In this document: positions 1-9,900 of the stretch, piece after piece
Numbering within the stretch: the first letter of the stretch is position 1
Layout: every line of letters starts with the position of its first letter
From: Shimia aestuarii
GTDB lineage: Bacteria > Pseudomonadota > Alphaproteobacteria > Rhodobacterales > Rhodobacteraceae
Length of the DNA stretch: 64,000 nucleotides
Assembly: GCF_900114635.1 (NCBI RefSeq)
Contig: NZ_FOTQ01000007.1
Span: forward strand, 170,498 to 234,497
Direction of reading: 5' to 3'
The notes under the pieces: model-generated
The model's input: the letters and a program-made list of their open reading frames with translations, nothing else
Told to the model about the DNA's origin: nothing
Database searches by the model: none
Translations under genes and position numbers: made by a program

Positions 1-162
1 CACATGACAGTGCACAACCGCCGCCCCGGCCTTGGCTGCCGCGATCGCACTGTTTGCGATCTCTTCAGGTGAACGCGGTACATGTGGGCTGCGATCCTGC
101 GTCCCCCCCGATCCGGTCACGGCACAGGTGATAAAAACCTCGCGATTCATTTCCAGCGGCAT
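1..162 (-). CDS. BKACE-family beta-keto acid cleavage enzyme (N-terminal part, cut by window edge)
   Basis: Only the first 54 codons are present. The reading frame starts at the ATG at 162-160 and runs off the left edge. The N-terminus contains FITCAVTG and [20 protein letters not shown], then AAVVHCHV. This matches the start of the beta-keto acid cleavage enzyme family, in which the HxH pair at the end of this stretch binds the catalytic zinc. The family condenses beta-keto acids with acetyl-CoA. The divergent neighbour resembles CdhR, the carnitine catabolism activator, so 3-dehydrocarnitine is the likely substrate. That substrate call is inferred from context only. Confidence 0.75.
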   Translation of the reverse strand, partial: MPLEMNREVFITCAVTGSGGTQDRSPHVPRSPEEIANSAIAAAKAGAAVVHCHV

Positions 163-240
163 AGCGATTCCTTTCCGGTCGTTTGATCCAGTATTCACCC
201 ACTTGCCCCTCACAACTTTACATTTTACGAATTAAACTTG

Positions 241-1218
241 ATGAGAATCGAAAAAACCGTCTTTTCACCTGACCCCAGACCGCTCAACACGGCGCTGCTC
301 GTGTTTGATGACTGCAACACGCTCAGCCTTGCCGCCGCTGTCGACCCGATGCGCGCGGCCAACCGCCGCGCGGGCAAGGCGCTGTTCCGATGGCAGTTTC
401 ACACGCCCACCCCTGCCCCCGTCCACCTGACCAGCGGTCTTGCCGTCACCGGCACGCCCATCACGGATCTGACCCACTGCGACCTCCTGATCATCGTGGC
501 CGGATTCCGTCTGCAGGACCATGCCACCCCACGCCTTCTGTCCAGCCTGCGCCGCCTGGCGCGGCTCGGCACACCCATGGCCGCCATCGATGGTGGCCCC
601 TGGATACTGGCCAGCGCAGGTCTGCTTGACGGGCATCAGGCCACAACCCACTGGGAGGATCTCGACGAGTTTGCCAGCCGCTTCCCGCAGGTCGACACCC
701 GTCGCGACCGCTTCTGCCTGTCGGGCCCTTACGCAACAAGCGGCGGCGCGGCGCCTTGCATTGACATGATGCTGCACCTGATCGCCACCCGCCATGGCAC
801 CGATCTCGCGCGCCGCGTCGCAGGCGCCTTTCTCTATGATCCCATGCCCGCCGGTCAGCAAAGCCCCGGATCAGTCCCCCGGCCCCTGCGGCATCACCCC
901 CAAATTGCCCGCGCGCTGGAGCTGATGGAGACAACGCTCGACGATCCCTTGCCTCTCTCGGATATCGCGGCGCGCTGCGGCCTGACCCTGCGCAGCCTCG
1001 AGCTACGGTTCAAAAAACATCTCGGCCAATCCCCCAAGGCGCATTACCTGTCCCTGCGCCTAGCCGAAGCACATCGCCTTGCAACGGACACCGCACTCCC
1101 TTCCCGCGACATCGCGCTGGCCACCGGCTTCAACTCCCCGGCCAGCTTTGCCCGCGCCTTCCGAACCGCCTACGGCACATCCACCCGCGCCCTACGCCAA
1201 TCCATGGCGCGGCCCTGA
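241..1218 (+). CDS. GlxA/CdhR-like AraC-family transcriptional regulator
   Basis: This is a 325-residue regulator with an N-terminal DJ-1/PfpI-like amidotransferase-fold domain (about residues 12-190) and a C-terminal AraC helix-turn-helix domain (about 215-320). The second helix-turn-helix carries the typical DIALATGFNSPASFARAFR pattern. GlxA-type regulators use the PfpI-like domain as a sensor and do not degrade protein. I start at the ATG at 241; a TTG lies one codon upstream. It is divergent from a BKACE gene, the arrangement expected for a carnitine catabolism activator such as CdhR. The ligand is inferred, the family is clear. Confidence 0.85.
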   Translation: MRIEKTVFSPDPRPLNTALLVFDDCNTLSLAAAVDPMRAANRRAGKALFRWQFHTPTPAPVHLTSGLAVTGTPITDLTHCDLLIIVAGFRLQDHATPRLLSSLRRLARLGTPMAAIDGGPWILASAGLLDGHQATTHWEDLDEFASRFPQVDTRRDRFCLSGPYATSGGAAPCIDMMLHLIATRHGTDLARRVAGAFLYDPMPAGQQSPGSVPRPLRHHPQIARALELMETTLDDPLPLSDIAARCGLTLRSLELRFKKHLGQSPKAHYLSLRLAEAHRLATDTALPSRDIALATGFNSPASFARAFRTAYGTSTRALRQSMARP

Positions 1219-1260
1219 TCTTCATCTTGAAAAAAGTACTCTCGCCGAAGGCCCTAAATC

Positions 1261-2709
1261 TCAACGCGCGACGGCCAAAAGCCCCGCGACATCAAGGTGC
1301 TGCTCGACATGGTCCGCCAATGCATCCAGAACGGTTTGGACAGTGGCATCATAACCGACACCCCCGACCGAGGCGCCAAGCCCCCCAAGCCAGGCAGCCC
1401 GGAACCCGTCCTCGCGGAACATGCCATGCAGGTAACTTCCCGCCACGCGCCCATCCGCGCTGACCGCGCCTTCTTCGCGCCCATCCACCCGCGCAAAGGG
1501 CCGCGACCGGTCCTCCCCCTCGGTTTTACCGATGTGGATTTCATACCCGCGAAATTCCTGCCCCGACCCGACATGCGTGGCCATGACCTCGCTCAACTGC
1601 TTGTTCGGTGTCATCACCGTTGCGACGTCCAGAAGCCCCAGCCCTGCGGTCTCTCCAGCCGGTCCTTCGATCCCCTCGGGATCACGCACGACCTGCCCAA
1701 GCATCTGATATCCCCCGCAAATACCAAGCACATGACCACCCCGCCGCACATGCGCCGCAAGGTCGACGTCCCACCCCTGCTGCCTCAGAAACGCAAGATC
1801 GCCGCGTGTCGACTTGCTGCCGGGAATGATCACCACGTCGGTGTCACCGGGTAACGCCTGCCCCGCACGCAGCATGGTCAGGCTCACGCCCGGCTCCTGC
1901 GCCAGCGGATCAAGGTCGTCGAAATTCGCAATGCGGCTCAAACCCAGGCACACGACCTTCAACCCGCCATCCCGCTCCGCATTGGCGATGTCCAGCGCAT
2001 CCTCCGCAGGCAGCTTCCAGGCATCGGCGAAATAGGGCAACACGCCGAACCCCGGCCAGCCGGTTTGCTCTGCGATCATGGCATAACCATCGTCAAACAG
2101 GCTTGGGTCGCCGCGGAACTTGTTGACGAGGAACCCCGCAACACGCGCCGTATCGTCGGCATCCATGACGGCCTGTGTCCCGACGATCTGGGCGATCACT
2201 CCGCCCCTGTCGATGTCCCCGGCAAGGATCACCGGCACATCCGCCGCCTGCGCAAAACCCATATTAGCAATGTCGCCCTTGCGCAGATTGACTTCCGCCG
2301 GGCTGCCCGCGCCTTCGACAATCACCAGGTCATTCTGTGATTTCAATCTGTTGAAGCTCTCCAGCACAGCCCCCATAAGGGTTGGCTTCAACTTGGCGTA
2401 ATCCCGCGCCTTGGCCGTAGTCAGCCTTTTGCCCTGCACCACGACCTGCGCACCAACGTCTGTTTCGGGCTTCAGAAGCACCGGGTTCATGTCCACCGTT
2501 AAAGGCTTGCCACAAGCCAGCGCCTGCAACGCCTGCGCCCGCCCGATCTCGCCGCCATCGCTGGTCACGGCGGCATTGTTGGACATGTTTTGCGGCTTGA
2601 ACGGCGATACCGAAAGCCCCCGCCGCACCGCCGCCCGGCACAGCCCGGCCACAAGCATCGACTTGCCGACGTTGGACCCCGTTCCCTGTATCATCACCGC
2701 ACGTGACAT
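1261..2709 (-). CDS. cobQ: Cobyric acid synthase
   Basis: CobQ amidates the b, d, e and g side chains of adenosylcobyrinic acid a,c-diamide, using glutamine and ATP in the cytoplasm. The 482-residue protein starts with the ATP-binding segment [20 protein letters not shown]. Its C-terminal half is a triad-type glutamine amidotransferase domain with the nucleophile in [10 protein letters not shown] and a late histidine in SYLHGMF. Length is normal for the family. It is the last gene of a minus-strand run cobO, Lin0512, Lin0512, cobQ, and starts 3 bases after the preceding stop codon, which suggests one transcript. Confidence 0.97.
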   Translation of the reverse strand: MSRAVMIQGTGSNVGKSMLVAGLCRAAVRRGLSVSPFKPQNMSNNAAVTSDGGEIGRAQALQALACGKPLTVDMNPVLLKPETDVGAQVVVQGKRLTTAKARDYAKLKPTLMGAVLESFNRLKSQNDLVIVEGAGSPAEVNLRKGDIANMGFAQAADVPVILAGDIDRGGVIAQIVGTQAVMDADDTARVAGFLVNKFRGDPSLFDDGYAMIAEQTGWPGFGVLPYFADAWKLPAEDALDIANAERDGGLKVVCLGLSRIANFDDLDPLAQEPGVSLTMLRAGQALPGDTDVVIIPGSKSTRGDLAFLRQQGWDVDLAAHVRRGGHVLGICGGYQMLGQVVRDPEGIEGPAGETAGLGLLDVATVMTPNKQLSEVMATHVGSGQEFRGYEIHIGKTEGEDRSRPFARVDGREEGAVSADGRVAGSYLHGMFREDGFRAAWLGGLGASVGGVGYDATVQTVLDALADHVEQHLDVAGLLAVAR

Positions 2710-2712
2710 GAC

Positions 2713-3057
2713 CTACCCCTGTTTCGGCAGGAAAGCTTCCACCGCCGCGCTTGCAATCACCAGCACATTGCCGCTGTCCGGGTTGGTTACGTTCTGCCCA
2801 CCAAACACCGCCTTCACCTCGGCTTGCCCACGCGGCAGCGTCTTCAAAAGTGCTCCGCAATCTACCTTGTCCGGCTCTTGGACCCCAACCGTCACCTGAA
2901 CTCGCATGGCCGCGTGATCCATACCGAGTGCATCGAACATCGGGATCGACGAATGCCGGATCGCATCCTCAATCGCGCGCGCTGCGGCCTTGGTATAATC
3001 CTGACCGTACTGGTCATTCCCCATACCCATCTCGATAATGAAGCGCTGCTCGCTCAT
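2713..3057 (-). CDS. Lin0512 family protein, copy 1
   Basis: This 114-residue protein belongs to the Lin0512 family, whose function I do not know. The family pattern is visible: IIEMGMGNDQYGQDYTKAA near the N-terminus, then a central hydrophobic strand with VQVTVGVQEPDKVD and a glycine-rich end, GGQNVTNPDSGNVLVIASAA. There is no signal peptide or membrane helix. It is a diverged paralogue of the gene just upstream, with which its start overlaps (ATGA), and it is followed 3 bases later by cobQ. Its position between cobO and cobQ implies a role linked to cobalamin, perhaps as a heteromer with its neighbour. That is inference. Confidence 0.8.
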   Translation of the reverse strand: MSEQRFIIEMGMGNDQYGQDYTKAAARAIEDAIRHSSIPMFDALGMDHAAMRVQVTVGVQEPDKVDCGALLKTLPRGQAEVKAVFGGQNVTNPDSGNVLVIASAAVEAFLPKQG

Positions 3058-3404
3058 GCCGCACCCTCCAGATCAAGCGCCACCGAGATGGCGACGTTGG
3101 CAATCACCGTCGGCTTGCCGCCGTCGTCTCGGGGCACATCCAGCCCGCCGGGACTGACGACGACAGACACTTCGCCGAAGGGAAAAATCTCGGCCACTTG
3201 CGCTACATCCACCGCATCCGGCTGTTGAACTGCCACATCAACGGTGATCTGCATCTTGTTCTTTTCCTTGCCGAAAAGTTCGGCCAGATTGATCGAGTTG
3301 TGCCACAGCGCGTCGCGCACCCCGCGTACGGCCGCCTCGGTGTAGTCCTGCCGCCGAAGCGACGTTCCCATGCCGAACTCGGTCAACAGACGTTTGACCG
3401 CCAT
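3054..3404 (-). CDS. Lin0512 family protein, copy 2
   Basis: This 116-residue paralogue of the adjacent gene has the same layout: LLTEFGMGTSLRRQDYTEAA at the start, the matching ITVDVAVQQPDAVD strand and a C-terminal GGKPTVIANVAISVAL. The true start is taken as the ATG at 3404-3402, which overlaps the cobO stop codon by one base (TGATG). A longer upstream frame lies inside cobO and is spurious. The two copies share the fold pattern but are clearly diverged, which suits a two-subunit complex better than a recent duplication. Function is unknown. Confidence 0.8.
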   Translation of the reverse strand: MAVKRLLTEFGMGTSLRRQDYTEAAVRGVRDALWHNSINLAELFGKEKNKMQITVDVAVQQPDAVDVAQVAEIFPFGEVSVVVSPGGLDVPRDDGGKPTVIANVAISVALDLEGAA

Positions 3405-4012
3405 CAGAATTCCACCCCCGCCTGCGCCTTGATCCCATCGCGGAACGGGTGTTTCACAAGCGTCATTTCCGTCACGAGGTCGGCGGCCTCGATCAACTCG
3501 GGCTTGGCGTTGCGCCCGGTGCAAAGCACATGGGTCATCTCCGGCTTCTCACTCAAGAGAAACTCCACCACATCATCAATGTCGAGATAATCGTTACGCA
3601 GCGCGATGTTGATCTCGTCCAGCATCACGAACCGGTTGACCGGATCGCGGATCAGTTCCTTTGCCAATTCCCAACCTGCTTGCGCCTTGGCAATGTCGCG
3701 CTCCCGGTCCTGCGTTTCCCAGGTAAACCCCTCGCCTGAAACGTGAAACTTCACCTCTTCGGGGAAATGCTCCTCCAGAAAAGCCCGTTCCCCGGTCGCC
3801 ATCGCCCCCTTGATGAATTGCACCACCGCAACCGGCATGCCATGCGCGATACATCGCATGATCATTCCGAATCCCGAGCTCGACTTGCCCTTGCCGGGCC
3901 CGGTATGCACGATGATCAGTCCCTTCTCGTCCGTCTTTGTCGCCATCATGCGATCGCGCGCGGCCTTGATTTTCTTCATCTTTTCGGTGTGGCGCGTGTT
4001 CTGATCGGTCAT
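3404..4012 (-). CDS. cobO: Cob(I)yrinic acid a,c-diamide adenosyltransferase
   Basis: CobO transfers the 5'-deoxyadenosyl group of ATP to the reduced cobalt of corrinoids. The protein has the family P-loop VHTGPGKGKSSSGFGMIMR close to the N-terminus, the DEINIALR Walker-B-like segment and the CTGRNAKPELIEAADLVTEM block near the end. I start at the ATG at 4012, giving 202 residues beginning MTDQNTRHTEK, because AAAGAGAG lies at a good distance upstream. An in-frame start at 4030 would add six residues. It heads the minus-strand run to the two Lin0512 genes and cobQ, and lies about 70 bases after nnrS. Confidence 0.95.
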   Translation of the reverse strand: MTDQNTRHTEKMKKIKAARDRMMATKTDEKGLIIVHTGPGKGKSSSGFGMIMRCIAHGMPVAVVQFIKGAMATGERAFLEEHFPEEVKFHVSGEGFTWETQDRERDIAKAQAGWELAKELIRDPVNRFVMLDEINIALRNDYLDIDDVVEFLLSEKPEMTHVLCTGRNAKPELIEAADLVTEMTLVKHPFRDGIKAQAGVEF

Positions 4013-4081
4013 GTCGCTCTCTTTGGGCAAGGGGTAATGCGCGGCACGAAACCATAGCGCTGCATCAAGTACAAGCGCCCC

Positions 4082-5218
4082 TCATTTTCCGCGTGCACCG
4101 CTGAACACCGGGCGCGGGACCGGCCCGTGCAGATGCGGCAGCATGACGACGAGGTGGATCAGCCAGCCTGCACACCACAGCCCCGCCGCTGCATCAAGCC
4201 ACCCGCCCATGCGCAGGATCACCGCCGTCATGACAAGCCCGAATGCCACCCCCACGCCCCGGCGCGCTTTCAACACGCCGCTAGCGCGCCAAGCGAACGC
4301 CCGCGCCGAGACCGCCATGATCAACCCTCCCATCGCCCCCATCGACAAGGCATGAAACCCTGCTGCGATGGGCCATAAGTCCAACGCCCGCGCCACGCCC
4401 ATCGCCAAGAGTCCAGCGGGCAGCCAAAGATACGCAACCACTAGTATCGCCAATAGAGTGTCTCGCGTTGCCACCCTGACCGGCCACCTCGCGACCTGAA
4501 CCAACAACAGACCGCTCACGGCCAATGCCCATTCCCTCGGTGCCACGCCACTGACGGCAACGCCAAACGCCAGAGCCGTGGTCATCCAGGGTCCCGCGAC
4601 AGGCTTGCTGCCAACCGCATTGAAAAGAAACGCCGGCACCATTCGCCCACCGACGAACACCAACAAGGCAGCAAAACCCAATACCGGCCACGTGCTCGCT
4701 TCACCCCGCCACAGGAAAAGAACCGACCCGACACCGGCCAAAAGACAGATCGTGATGAAGGCCGGGCGCCATTGCCTGCCCCCCTTCTTGGCCTCCCAGA
4801 ACAGACAGCCCGCCACGCTCCAGAAAAACGCCGTGGATAATGGCGCTGCAAGCGCAGAGTCCAAAAGCACGAGCCCCCGCGCCACGATCCACAGCGCGGC
4901 AATCCCAATCAACCGCCAGCCGCCAACCGGAGCCCGCCCGGTCCAGCTGCTGCATGCGGTCAGCAAATATCCCGCCAGCGCCGCGCCGCCGAAACCGAAT
5001 GTCATCTCGTGGATGTGCCACGCCAAACCCGCTTCCAGATTCGGCCAGATCCGTGCGCCCCATTGCCAAAAACCCACCGAAATCGCCGCCCAGACCGCAG
5101 CCAGCGGGAACATCACGCGAAAAGATGCGGCCCAAAGGCCGGTTTCGGGCCACACCCGGTCGCTTGTAGGGTTCTGGGACGTCAACAGCCCACTCTCCTG
5201 CTTGACAAAGACCCCCAC
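4082..5218 (-). CDS. NnrS family multipass membrane protein
   Basis: NnrS proteins are haem- and copper-containing membrane proteins linked to nitric oxide and nitrosative stress tolerance. This 378-residue protein is almost entirely hydrophobic, with about ten to twelve predicted helices. It shows the family marks WHIHEMTFGFGGAALAGYL (histidines near residues 67-69) and FHALSMGAMGGLIMAVSARA. The start used is a GTG at 5218; a TTG at 5185 has a better upstream AGGAGAG and may be the real start. It lies upstream of cobO on the same strand and is divergent from the cobalamin riboswitch. Why it sits in this cluster is not evident. Confidence 0.8.
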   Translation of the reverse strand: MGVFVKQESGLLTSQNPTSDRVWPETGLWAASFRVMFPLAAVWAAISVGFWQWGARIWPNLEAGLAWHIHEMTFGFGGAALAGYLLTACSSWTGRAPVGGWRLIGIAALWIVARGLVLLDSALAAPLSTAFFWSVAGCLFWEAKKGGRQWRPAFITICLLAGVGSVLFLWRGEASTWPVLGFAALLVFVGGRMVPAFLFNAVGSKPVAGPWMTTALAFGVAVSGVAPREWALAVSGLLLVQVARWPVRVATRDTLLAILVVAYLWLPAGLLAMGVARALDLWPIAAGFHALSMGAMGGLIMAVSARAFAWRASGVLKARRGVGVAFGLVMTAVILRMGGWLDAAAGLWCAGWLIHLVVMLPHLHGPVPRPVFSGARGK

Positions 5219-5237
5219 GCTGCCTCACTTGGGCGCG

Positions 5238-5435
5238 CTGGTGCCTGTTTGTAGAACAGGTGAATAGGGAATGCGACACGGGGCAGACATTGCCCCCAAG
5301 CGCAGCCGCCCCCGCGACCGTGACCGGAAAGGTCGCCCGATGCCACTGGATCTCTTCCGGGAAGGCCGGGCAACCGCAGGCCAAAGTGCCGAAATCCGCA
5401 AGCCGGGAGACCTGCCAGCAGACGAGATGACGTGA
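5238..5435 (+). promoter_or_regulatory. Cobalamin (adenosylcobalamin) riboswitch
   Basis: The leader begins with GGTGCCTGTTTGTAGAACAG and GTGAATAGGGAATGCGAC (about 5239-5276). It contains the conserved CCACTGG block (about 5343-5349), and its B12 box GCAAGCCGGGAGACCTGCC lies at 5398-5416. These are the standard elements of the cobalamin riboswitch in the usual order. Downstream, a TGTCGGG stretch (about 5456-5462) can pair with CCCGACA just before the first gene, a plausible expression platform. It should repress the DUF1636-cobW-cobN operon when adenosylcobalamin is plentiful. Confidence 0.93.
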
Positions 5436-5514
5436 ACCGGACGGGGTGTTTCCGGTGTCGGGCTGATGCAATGCAACCCGTCGCTGTTCCCCGTCCCCGA
5501 CAAGGGAAGACAAG

Positions 5515-5898
5515 ATGGCCGACGCCGACGCACCTGTCGAATTGCTGGTCTGCACCACTTGCCGGGCCGGTGCGCCCACCGATCAGGAAGGCCCCCGCCC
5601 CGGCACCCGGCTCTTCGAGGCGCTGCAAGCGACGGACCTGCCGGCCAACGTGACCCTGCGCGGGGTCGAGTGTTTTTCCAATTGCGACCACGGCTGTTCC
5701 ATCACCCTGCGCGGTGGCGACGAACGCTGGACTTATGTCTATGGCAATTTCACCGGTGCCGAGGACGCGGAACTGGTGGCAGACGGAGTCACCAAATACG
5801 CTGCAACCGCCGACGGGCTTGTCCCTTGGCGCGACCGCTCTATCCATTTCCGCAAGAACTGCATCGCCCGTATTCCCCCCCTGGAGATCCCCGAATGA
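5515..5898 (+). CDS. DUF1636 family protein (thioredoxin-fold ferredoxin-like)
   Basis: This 127-residue cytoplasmic protein of the DUF1636 family has an N-terminal LLVCTTCRAG pair (CxxC) and a second cysteine pair in VECFSNCDHGCSITL. This four-cysteine arrangement is like that of thioredoxin-fold [2Fe-2S] ferredoxins and suggests metal or cluster binding. It is the first gene behind the cobalamin riboswitch, and its stop codon overlaps the cobW start (ATGA). A role in cobalt handling or as a redox partner in corrin synthesis is plausible from position but not shown. Confidence 0.85.
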   Translation: MADADAPVELLVCTTCRAGAPTDQEGPRPGTRLFEALQATDLPANVTLRGVECFSNCDHGCSITLRGGDERWTYVYGNFTGAEDAELVADGVTKYAATADGLVPWRDRSIHFRKNCIARIPPLEIPE

Positions 5899-6932
5899 GC
5901 ACTCTCGAAAAACTCCCCGTCACCGTGATCACCGGCTTTCTTGGCTCGGGCAAAACCACGCTGATCCGCAACCTCATGCAAAACCCGCAAGGCAAGCGCC
6001 TTGCCGTGGTGGTGAACGAATTCGGCGACGTCGGCGTGGATGGCGAGATTCTGAAATCCTGCGCCATCCCCGATTGTCCGGCGGAAAACATCATGGAACT
6101 GGCCAATGGCTGCATTTGCTGCACCGTGGCCGATGATTTCATCCCGACGATTGAAGCCCTCATGGCGCTTGAGCCGCGCCCCGATCACATCCTGATCGAA
6201 ACCTCCGGCCTTGCTCTGCCCAAACCGCTTTTGAAAGCCTTTGACTGGCCTGATATCCGCTCGAAAATTACCGTCGATGGCGTGATCGCGCTGGCCGATG
6301 CCGAGGCCGTGGCCGATGGTCGCTTTGCGCCCAACGTCGCCGCCGTCGATGCACAGCGGGAAGCCGACGAAGGGCTGGACCACGAAACCCCGCTTTCCGA
6401 AGTCTTCGAGGATCAGGTCTCCTGCGCCGATATCGTGCTTTTGACCAAACCCGACCTTGCCGGCCCCGAAGGCGTAGCCAAGGCCAAGGCCATCGTGCTC
6501 GCCGAAGCTCCTCGCCCCCTGCCTGTGGTCGAAGTCGCCGAAGGTGAAGTCGACCCGCGCGTGATCCTGGGTCTTGGCGCGGCTGCCGAGGACGATATGG
6601 ACAACCGCCCCTCCCATCACGACGGCCATGACGATCATGAACATGACGATTTCGAAAGCGTCGTGATCGACATCCCCGAGCAATCGGACCCCGCAACATT
6701 CGCGGCCAAGATCGAGAAACTGGCCAAGGAACAGAACATTCTGCGCGTCAAAGGCTACGCCGCCGTCACCGGCAAACCCATGCGCCTCTTGGTTCAGGCC
6801 GTAGGCGCGCGCGTACGTCATCAGTTCGACCGCCCGTGGAAACCGGAAGAAGCCCGTCAGGGCCGCATGGTGGTCATTGCCGAACATGACGACATCAACC
6901 CCGACAAGATCCGGGCCGCTCTGGTAGACTAA
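5895..6932 (+). CDS. cobW: CobW family GTP-dependent metal chaperone
   Basis: CobW is a G3E GTPase that delivers cobalt for corrin synthesis. The 345-residue protein has the P-loop GFLGSGKT (residues 14-21), the metal-binding CICC motif (C73, C75, C76) and LLTKPDL as the base-recognition motif. A histidine/aspartate-rich segment (about residues 235-255) lies before the C-terminal CobW_C domain. The start at 5895 is chosen because it overlaps the DUF1636 stop; an upstream extension of the frame runs through the riboswitch and is spurious. cobN follows after 5 bases. Confidence 0.96.
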   Translation: MSTLEKLPVTVITGFLGSGKTTLIRNLMQNPQGKRLAVVVNEFGDVGVDGEILKSCAIPDCPAENIMELANGCICCTVADDFIPTIEALMALEPRPDHILIETSGLALPKPLLKAFDWPDIRSKITVDGVIALADAEAVADGRFAPNVAAVDAQREADEGLDHETPLSEVFEDQVSCADIVLLTKPDLAGPEGVAKAKAIVLAEAPRPLPVVEVAEGEVDPRVILGLGAAAEDDMDNRPSHHDGHDDHEHDDFESVVIDIPEQSDPATFAAKIEKLAKEQNILRVKGYAAVTGKPMRLLVQAVGARVRHQFDRPWKPEEARQGRMVVIAEHDDINPDKIRAALVD

Positions 6933-6937
6933 ATCCC

Positions 6938-9900
6938 ATGCACGTTGTCTTTCGCGAAAGCCACGGGTTGGATGAGACCGAAACCCCGATCGACCTGGGC
7001 CAGTCCCCGGCCGATCTGGTGGTGCTGTCGTTTTCCGATTCCGACCTTGGCGCTTTCGCGGCAGGCTGGCACCGCGCGGGTGGCGATCTGCCCTCGCTCC
7101 GGCTCGCCAACCTTGCGGCGCTGAAACACCCGCTTTCCGTCGACACCTACATCGAACAGACTTTGCACGGTGCCAAGGCGATCCTGATCCGCCTAATCGG
7201 CGGCATTTCCTATTGGCCTTATGGCATCCAGCAGGTTCAGGCATTGGCTCAGGAAAAGGGCATCGCGCTCGCGGTCCTCCCTGCTGATGGCCGTCCCGAC
7301 GAACGGCTGGATGAGGTGTCGACCCTTCCGACCAGCACGCTGCATCGTCTGACCCACCTCTGTGACACCGGCGGCGCGATCGCCGCGCAGGCCGCCTTGG
7401 CACAGCTTGCCTTGGCCGCAGGGCTATATGCGCGCCCGGTGCCCGGCTCCAAGAATCTGCCGGATGTCGGCGCATGGACGCCCGATTCCGGTCTCTGCAA
7501 AGCCGAGGATATCCGCGATCCGTCCAAACCCCTGATCGCACTGACCTTCTACCGCGCCTACGTCAGCGCCGCAGACACCGCGCCGATCGAGGCCATGTTT
7601 GCCGAGTTCCGCAGCCGCGGTTTTGACGTGATCGGCCTTTTTGCACCCTCACTCAAACAGCCGCAGGCCGCCGCATGGCTGGCTGAACAGTTGCGTACGC
7701 TCACCGCCGCCGCCATCGTCAACGCCACGGCCTTCTCCGGCAAGGGTGATGACGGCACCTCCCCGCTGGATGCCACGGACGCGCCGGTCTTTCAGGTCGC
7801 GCTCTCCACATCGCGCCGCAAAGCCTGGGCCGAGGCCGAACGCGGTTTGTCTCCGGCGGACCTTGCCATGCATGTGGTTCTGCCCGAGGTCGACGGACGC
7901 CTGTTTGCGGGCGTCACTTCGTTCAAGGAGCCGGGCAAAAAGGACGCTGCACTTGAGTATTCGCGCTTCGGCCACCGCGCCGAAAACGAACGTATCAGCG
8001 CGTTGGCCGACAAGGTGCAAGGCTGGGTGGCCTTGGGCCAAAAACCCAATGCTGACAAACAACTGGCCGTCGTCCTGAGCACCTATCCGGGGAAAGACTG
8101 GAACATGGCCCATGCGGTTGGCCTTGACCCGTTGGCAAGCGTCGAGGCAATGCTCGAGGACCTTGCGAGCGAGGGGTACAATACCGCCTCATCCCCACGT
8201 CCAGTGCGCGACAGCCTGCAATCCGAAACCCTGTGCTGGCCGCTCGAAGACTACAAGGCCGCGCTTGCGACCTTGCCTGAAACGCTTCAGGGCACGCTCA
8301 CCGAGACATGGGGTGCGCCCGAAGCCGATCCGATCTTCCGTGATGGCGCCTTTCACTTCGTCGCCACAACCCGCGGCAATGTCCTGGTCGCCTTGCAACC
8401 CGAACGCGGGCAAGACGCGCTGCGCGACGACGAGTACCACGACCTCAGCCGCACACCCCGCCATTCCTATGTCGCCTTCTACCTGTGGCTGCGCCGGGTT
8501 CAGAACACCGATGCCCTGATCCATGTGGGCGCCCATGGCACGCTGGAATGGCTGCCTGGCAAATCGGTGGCCCTGTCCCGTGAATGCTGGCCCGATGCAT
8601 TGATCGGCGGCACGCCGGTGATCTATCCGTTCATAGTCAACGACCCCGGCGAGGCGGCGCAGGCCAAACGCCGCATCGGCGCACTCACTTTGGGACATGT
8701 ACCACCTCCGCTGAAAACATCAGCCACCCCACAGCGGTTTGCCCGGCTGGAATCCTTGCTTGATGAGTTTTCCAACGCCGACGGCCTTGATCCCAAGCGG
8801 CGCGACAGGTTGCAGCAAAACATTAGTGATGAAGCGCACGCCCTTGGATTACAAGAGGAACTTGGTCTTGGCGACGCCACATCCCTTGCCGAAGCGATCA
8901 CGCGCATCGACACATTTGTGTGTGACATCAAGGAAAGCCAGTTCGGGGATGGCCTGCATATCTTTGGGCGCGCGCCCAAAGCGTCGGGCTGCTTTGATGC
9001 GACCCCTTCGGCTGCGTCCGAGAAACAAGGTTTCCTGCGTGCTCTCAATGGGTTGCGGATTGAAGCTGGTCCATCCGGCTCTCCCTATCGCGGGCGCCAT
9101 GACGTGCTCCCCACGGGGCGCAACCTTTATACCACAGACCCCCGCTCTGTTCCGACCCGCGCGGCCTATGCGCAAGGGGTCAAGCTGGCCGAGGAACTGG
9201 TCCGCAAACACCTTCAGGACGAAGGCGACTACCCCAAAAACCTGATCGTCGATCTCTGGGGCTCGGCCACAATGCGCACTGCTGGCGAAGAATTCGCCAT
9301 GGCCCTGCATCTTCTTGGCGCCAAGCCCGTTTGGGACGAAGGCAGCGAACGCGTCAGCGGTGTTGAACTCCTGCCCATCGCGATGCTCGAACGCCCGCGC
9401 ATCGATGTGACCCTGCGCGTCTCCGGCCTGTTTCGCGATGTGTTCCCCACGCTTTCGGCCCTTTACGGGCAAGCCATCCGCGCGCTGAGCGAACGCGACG
9501 AGGCCGCCGACTGGAACCCGTTTGCGGGCCGCGTCACCGCCCCGCGCGTCTATGGCCCCGCGCCGGGCAGCTATGGGCTTGGCATGGGCCATGACCTTGA
9601 GGACTATTCCGAGGAAGGCCGCCGTGCGGCCGGTGAAGCATGGCTCAACGCCTCGTCCTGGGCACTGGATACCGGCGCCGAAACCCAGGATCGGGACGGG
9701 ATCGCGGAACGTGTGGCACAGGCCGACAGCTTCGTGCATCTTCAGGACCTGCCCGAAACCGATCTGCTGCTGGCGTCGGACTATGCTGCGCACGAGGCCG
9801 GGTTCGCCGCCGCGCAGAAGATCACCGGCGGCAAGGCCGCGCTGTACCACGTCGACAACACCAACCCCAACGCTCCCCGCGCCCGTGGCCTGACCGAGGA

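Noticed and set aside
5739..7541. Minus-strand 600-residue frame opposite cobW and cobN
   Set aside because: The plus strand encodes well-matched CobW and CobN in full; the antisense frame is a high-GC shadow.
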